Shown here: positions 63,289 to 64,000 of the stretch, in pieces
Position numbering within the stretch: the first letter of the stretch is position 1
Layout of the letters: each line of letters begins with the position of its first letter
Assembly: GCF_900102545.1 (NCBI RefSeq)
Contig: NZ_FNBN01000004.1
Coordinates: forward strand, 1-64,000
Direction of reading: 5' to 3'
Length of the DNA: 64,000 bases
Origin: Chitinophaga filiformis
GTDB lineage: Bacteria; Bacteroidota; Bacteroidia; Chitinophagales; Chitinophagaceae
Notes under the pieces: model-generated
Databases searched by the model: none
What the model saw: the letters and a program-made list of their open reading frames with translations, nothing else
Told to the model about the DNA's origin: nothing
Position numbers and translations under genes: made by a program

Positions 63289-64000
63289 GTGAGCAGAAAA
63301 ATACAGCATATTATAGTAGTCGGATGCGGTCTGCATTTCAGAGAGCGATACTATTCTGTACTGCAACAGCAAGCGGACATAAAGATCAGTATGGTGATAG
63401 ATCTGGAAGCAGAAGAGGACCGCATCCGGCATTTCTTTTCAGACAAATCGCTGCTTCCTGAACAGTATCTTTTTCTTCCTGATCAGTATCGTAATGATCT
63501 TACTCCTGAAGAACTGGATAGGCTGCTATGCGGCAGGGTATATAAAAAAGCAATAGATGCGGTGATCATCTGTACAGAACCAAAAGCCCATAAAGCGTAT
63601 GCTATATGGGCTGTCAGAAATAACCTGCATGTGTTCACCGACAAACCGCTGACTGCCTTTTCCTCCAGACAATCCTCGGACTCGCTGTTGCAGGATTTCT
63701 ATGACATTACAGGAGAAATCCGGAATGATCAGCTGAACTTTGTTATATCCTGCGAGCGGCGCGCACATACCGGTTATAATTATGTCAGACAGTTTCTGTC
63801 AGATCTGATCAACACCTATCGCGTGCCTATCACATTTATAGACATTCATTTCGGCGGAGGTATGTGGAATATGCCGGATGAACTTTTCTACCGGGAAAAT
63901 CATCCGTATAAATATGGATACGGCGTAATGCTGCATTCAGGCTATCATTACATTGATCTGCTGTTTAGTCTGATGTCGCTCAACAAAATACTGTATCCTG
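63289..64000 (+). CDS. Gfo/Idh/MocA-family oxidoreductase (cut by window edge)
   Basis: An open frame starts with GTG one base after the stop of the citrate-synthase-like gene and runs to the edge (about 237 residues). It begins with a Rossmann NAD-binding motif (IIVVGCGLHFRERY) and has the VFTDKPLT motif with the catalytic-lysine region of Gfo/Idh/MocA dehydrogenases. There is no ATG at this position, so GTG is the start. It likely reduces or oxidises an intermediate of this operon. Confidence 0.8.
   Translation, partial: MSRKIQHIIVVGCGLHFRERYYSVLQQQADIKISMVIDLEAEEDRIRHFFSDKSLLPEQYLFLPDQYRNDLTPEELDRLLCGRVYKKAIDAVIICTEPKAHKAYAIWAVRNNLHVFTDKPLTAFSSRQSSDSLLQDFYDITGEIRNDQLNFVISCERRAHTGYNYVRQFLSDLINTYRVPITFIDIHFGGGMWNMPDELFYRENHPYKYGYGVMLHSGYHYIDLLFSLMSLNKILYP

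Overview
The window looks like chromosome of a member of the Bacteroidota, most likely the family Chitinophagaceae (Chitinophaga or a close relative). The signs are promoters of the Bacteroidota form TTG-N19-TAnnTTTG, a FecR/DUF4974 anti-sigma factor, two-component propeller kinases, DUF6934, a CHAT protein, GH16 and GH43 lipoprotein or secreted enzymes, and many short-spaced minus-strand genes ended by strong hairpins. This assignment rests on gene families, not on a marker gene.

Layout. Bases 1-320 hold the right end of an IS3-type insertion sequence. From 0.36 to 28.2 kb most genes look like ordinary chromosome: a beta-CASP RNA/MBL hydrolase, a DUF4442 protein, a thioredoxin, an HD-PycTM membrane protein tightly coupled to polyphosphate kinase, a phosphatase fused to an outer-membrane barrel, a GAF protein, lysA, an Hsp15-like S4 protein, an M20 peptidase, a truncated sigma factor with a FecR protein, a LemA-TPM-TPM operon, a large propeller histidine kinase, a dicarboxylate symporter, and gap-pgk.

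From 28.3 to 50.6 kb the window is bracketed by two identical tRNA-Glu genes in the same orientation. The interval is rich in accessory and decaying material: a recombinase remnant, a membrane CHAT protease facing a membrane-anchored partner, a DUF6934 gene with a 59-residue companion, an EEP-fold nuclease-like protein with a nuclear-localisation-like basic segment, an AvrRpt2-like cysteine protease, broken genes for a DUF4185-like and a spondin-like lipoprotein, a DJ-1/PfpI protein facing a Crp/Fnr regulator across a perfect TGTGA-N6-TCACA site, and several signalling proteins. The stretch from about 30.6 to 38.2 kb is visibly more A+T-rich than its flanks (judged by eye, not computed).

From 50.6 to 58.7 kb come a ToxR-like membrane transcription factor facing a secreted propeller protein, a frameshifted HEMMH metallopeptidase, GH43, a second Crp/Fnr regulator and a ClC channel. 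From 58.9 kb to the edge runs an overlapping operon (ThDP enzyme, acyl-CoA ligase, citrate-synthase-like enzyme, Gfo/Idh/MocA oxidoreductase) that reads like a small biosynthetic pathway.

The best candidates for undescribed biology are the nuclease/protease effector-like pair (35.9-39.4 kb), the CHAT module (31.1-34.9 kb), the DUF6934 plus 59-residue pair, the HD-PycTM/polyphosphate kinase operon, and the terminal biosynthetic operon.
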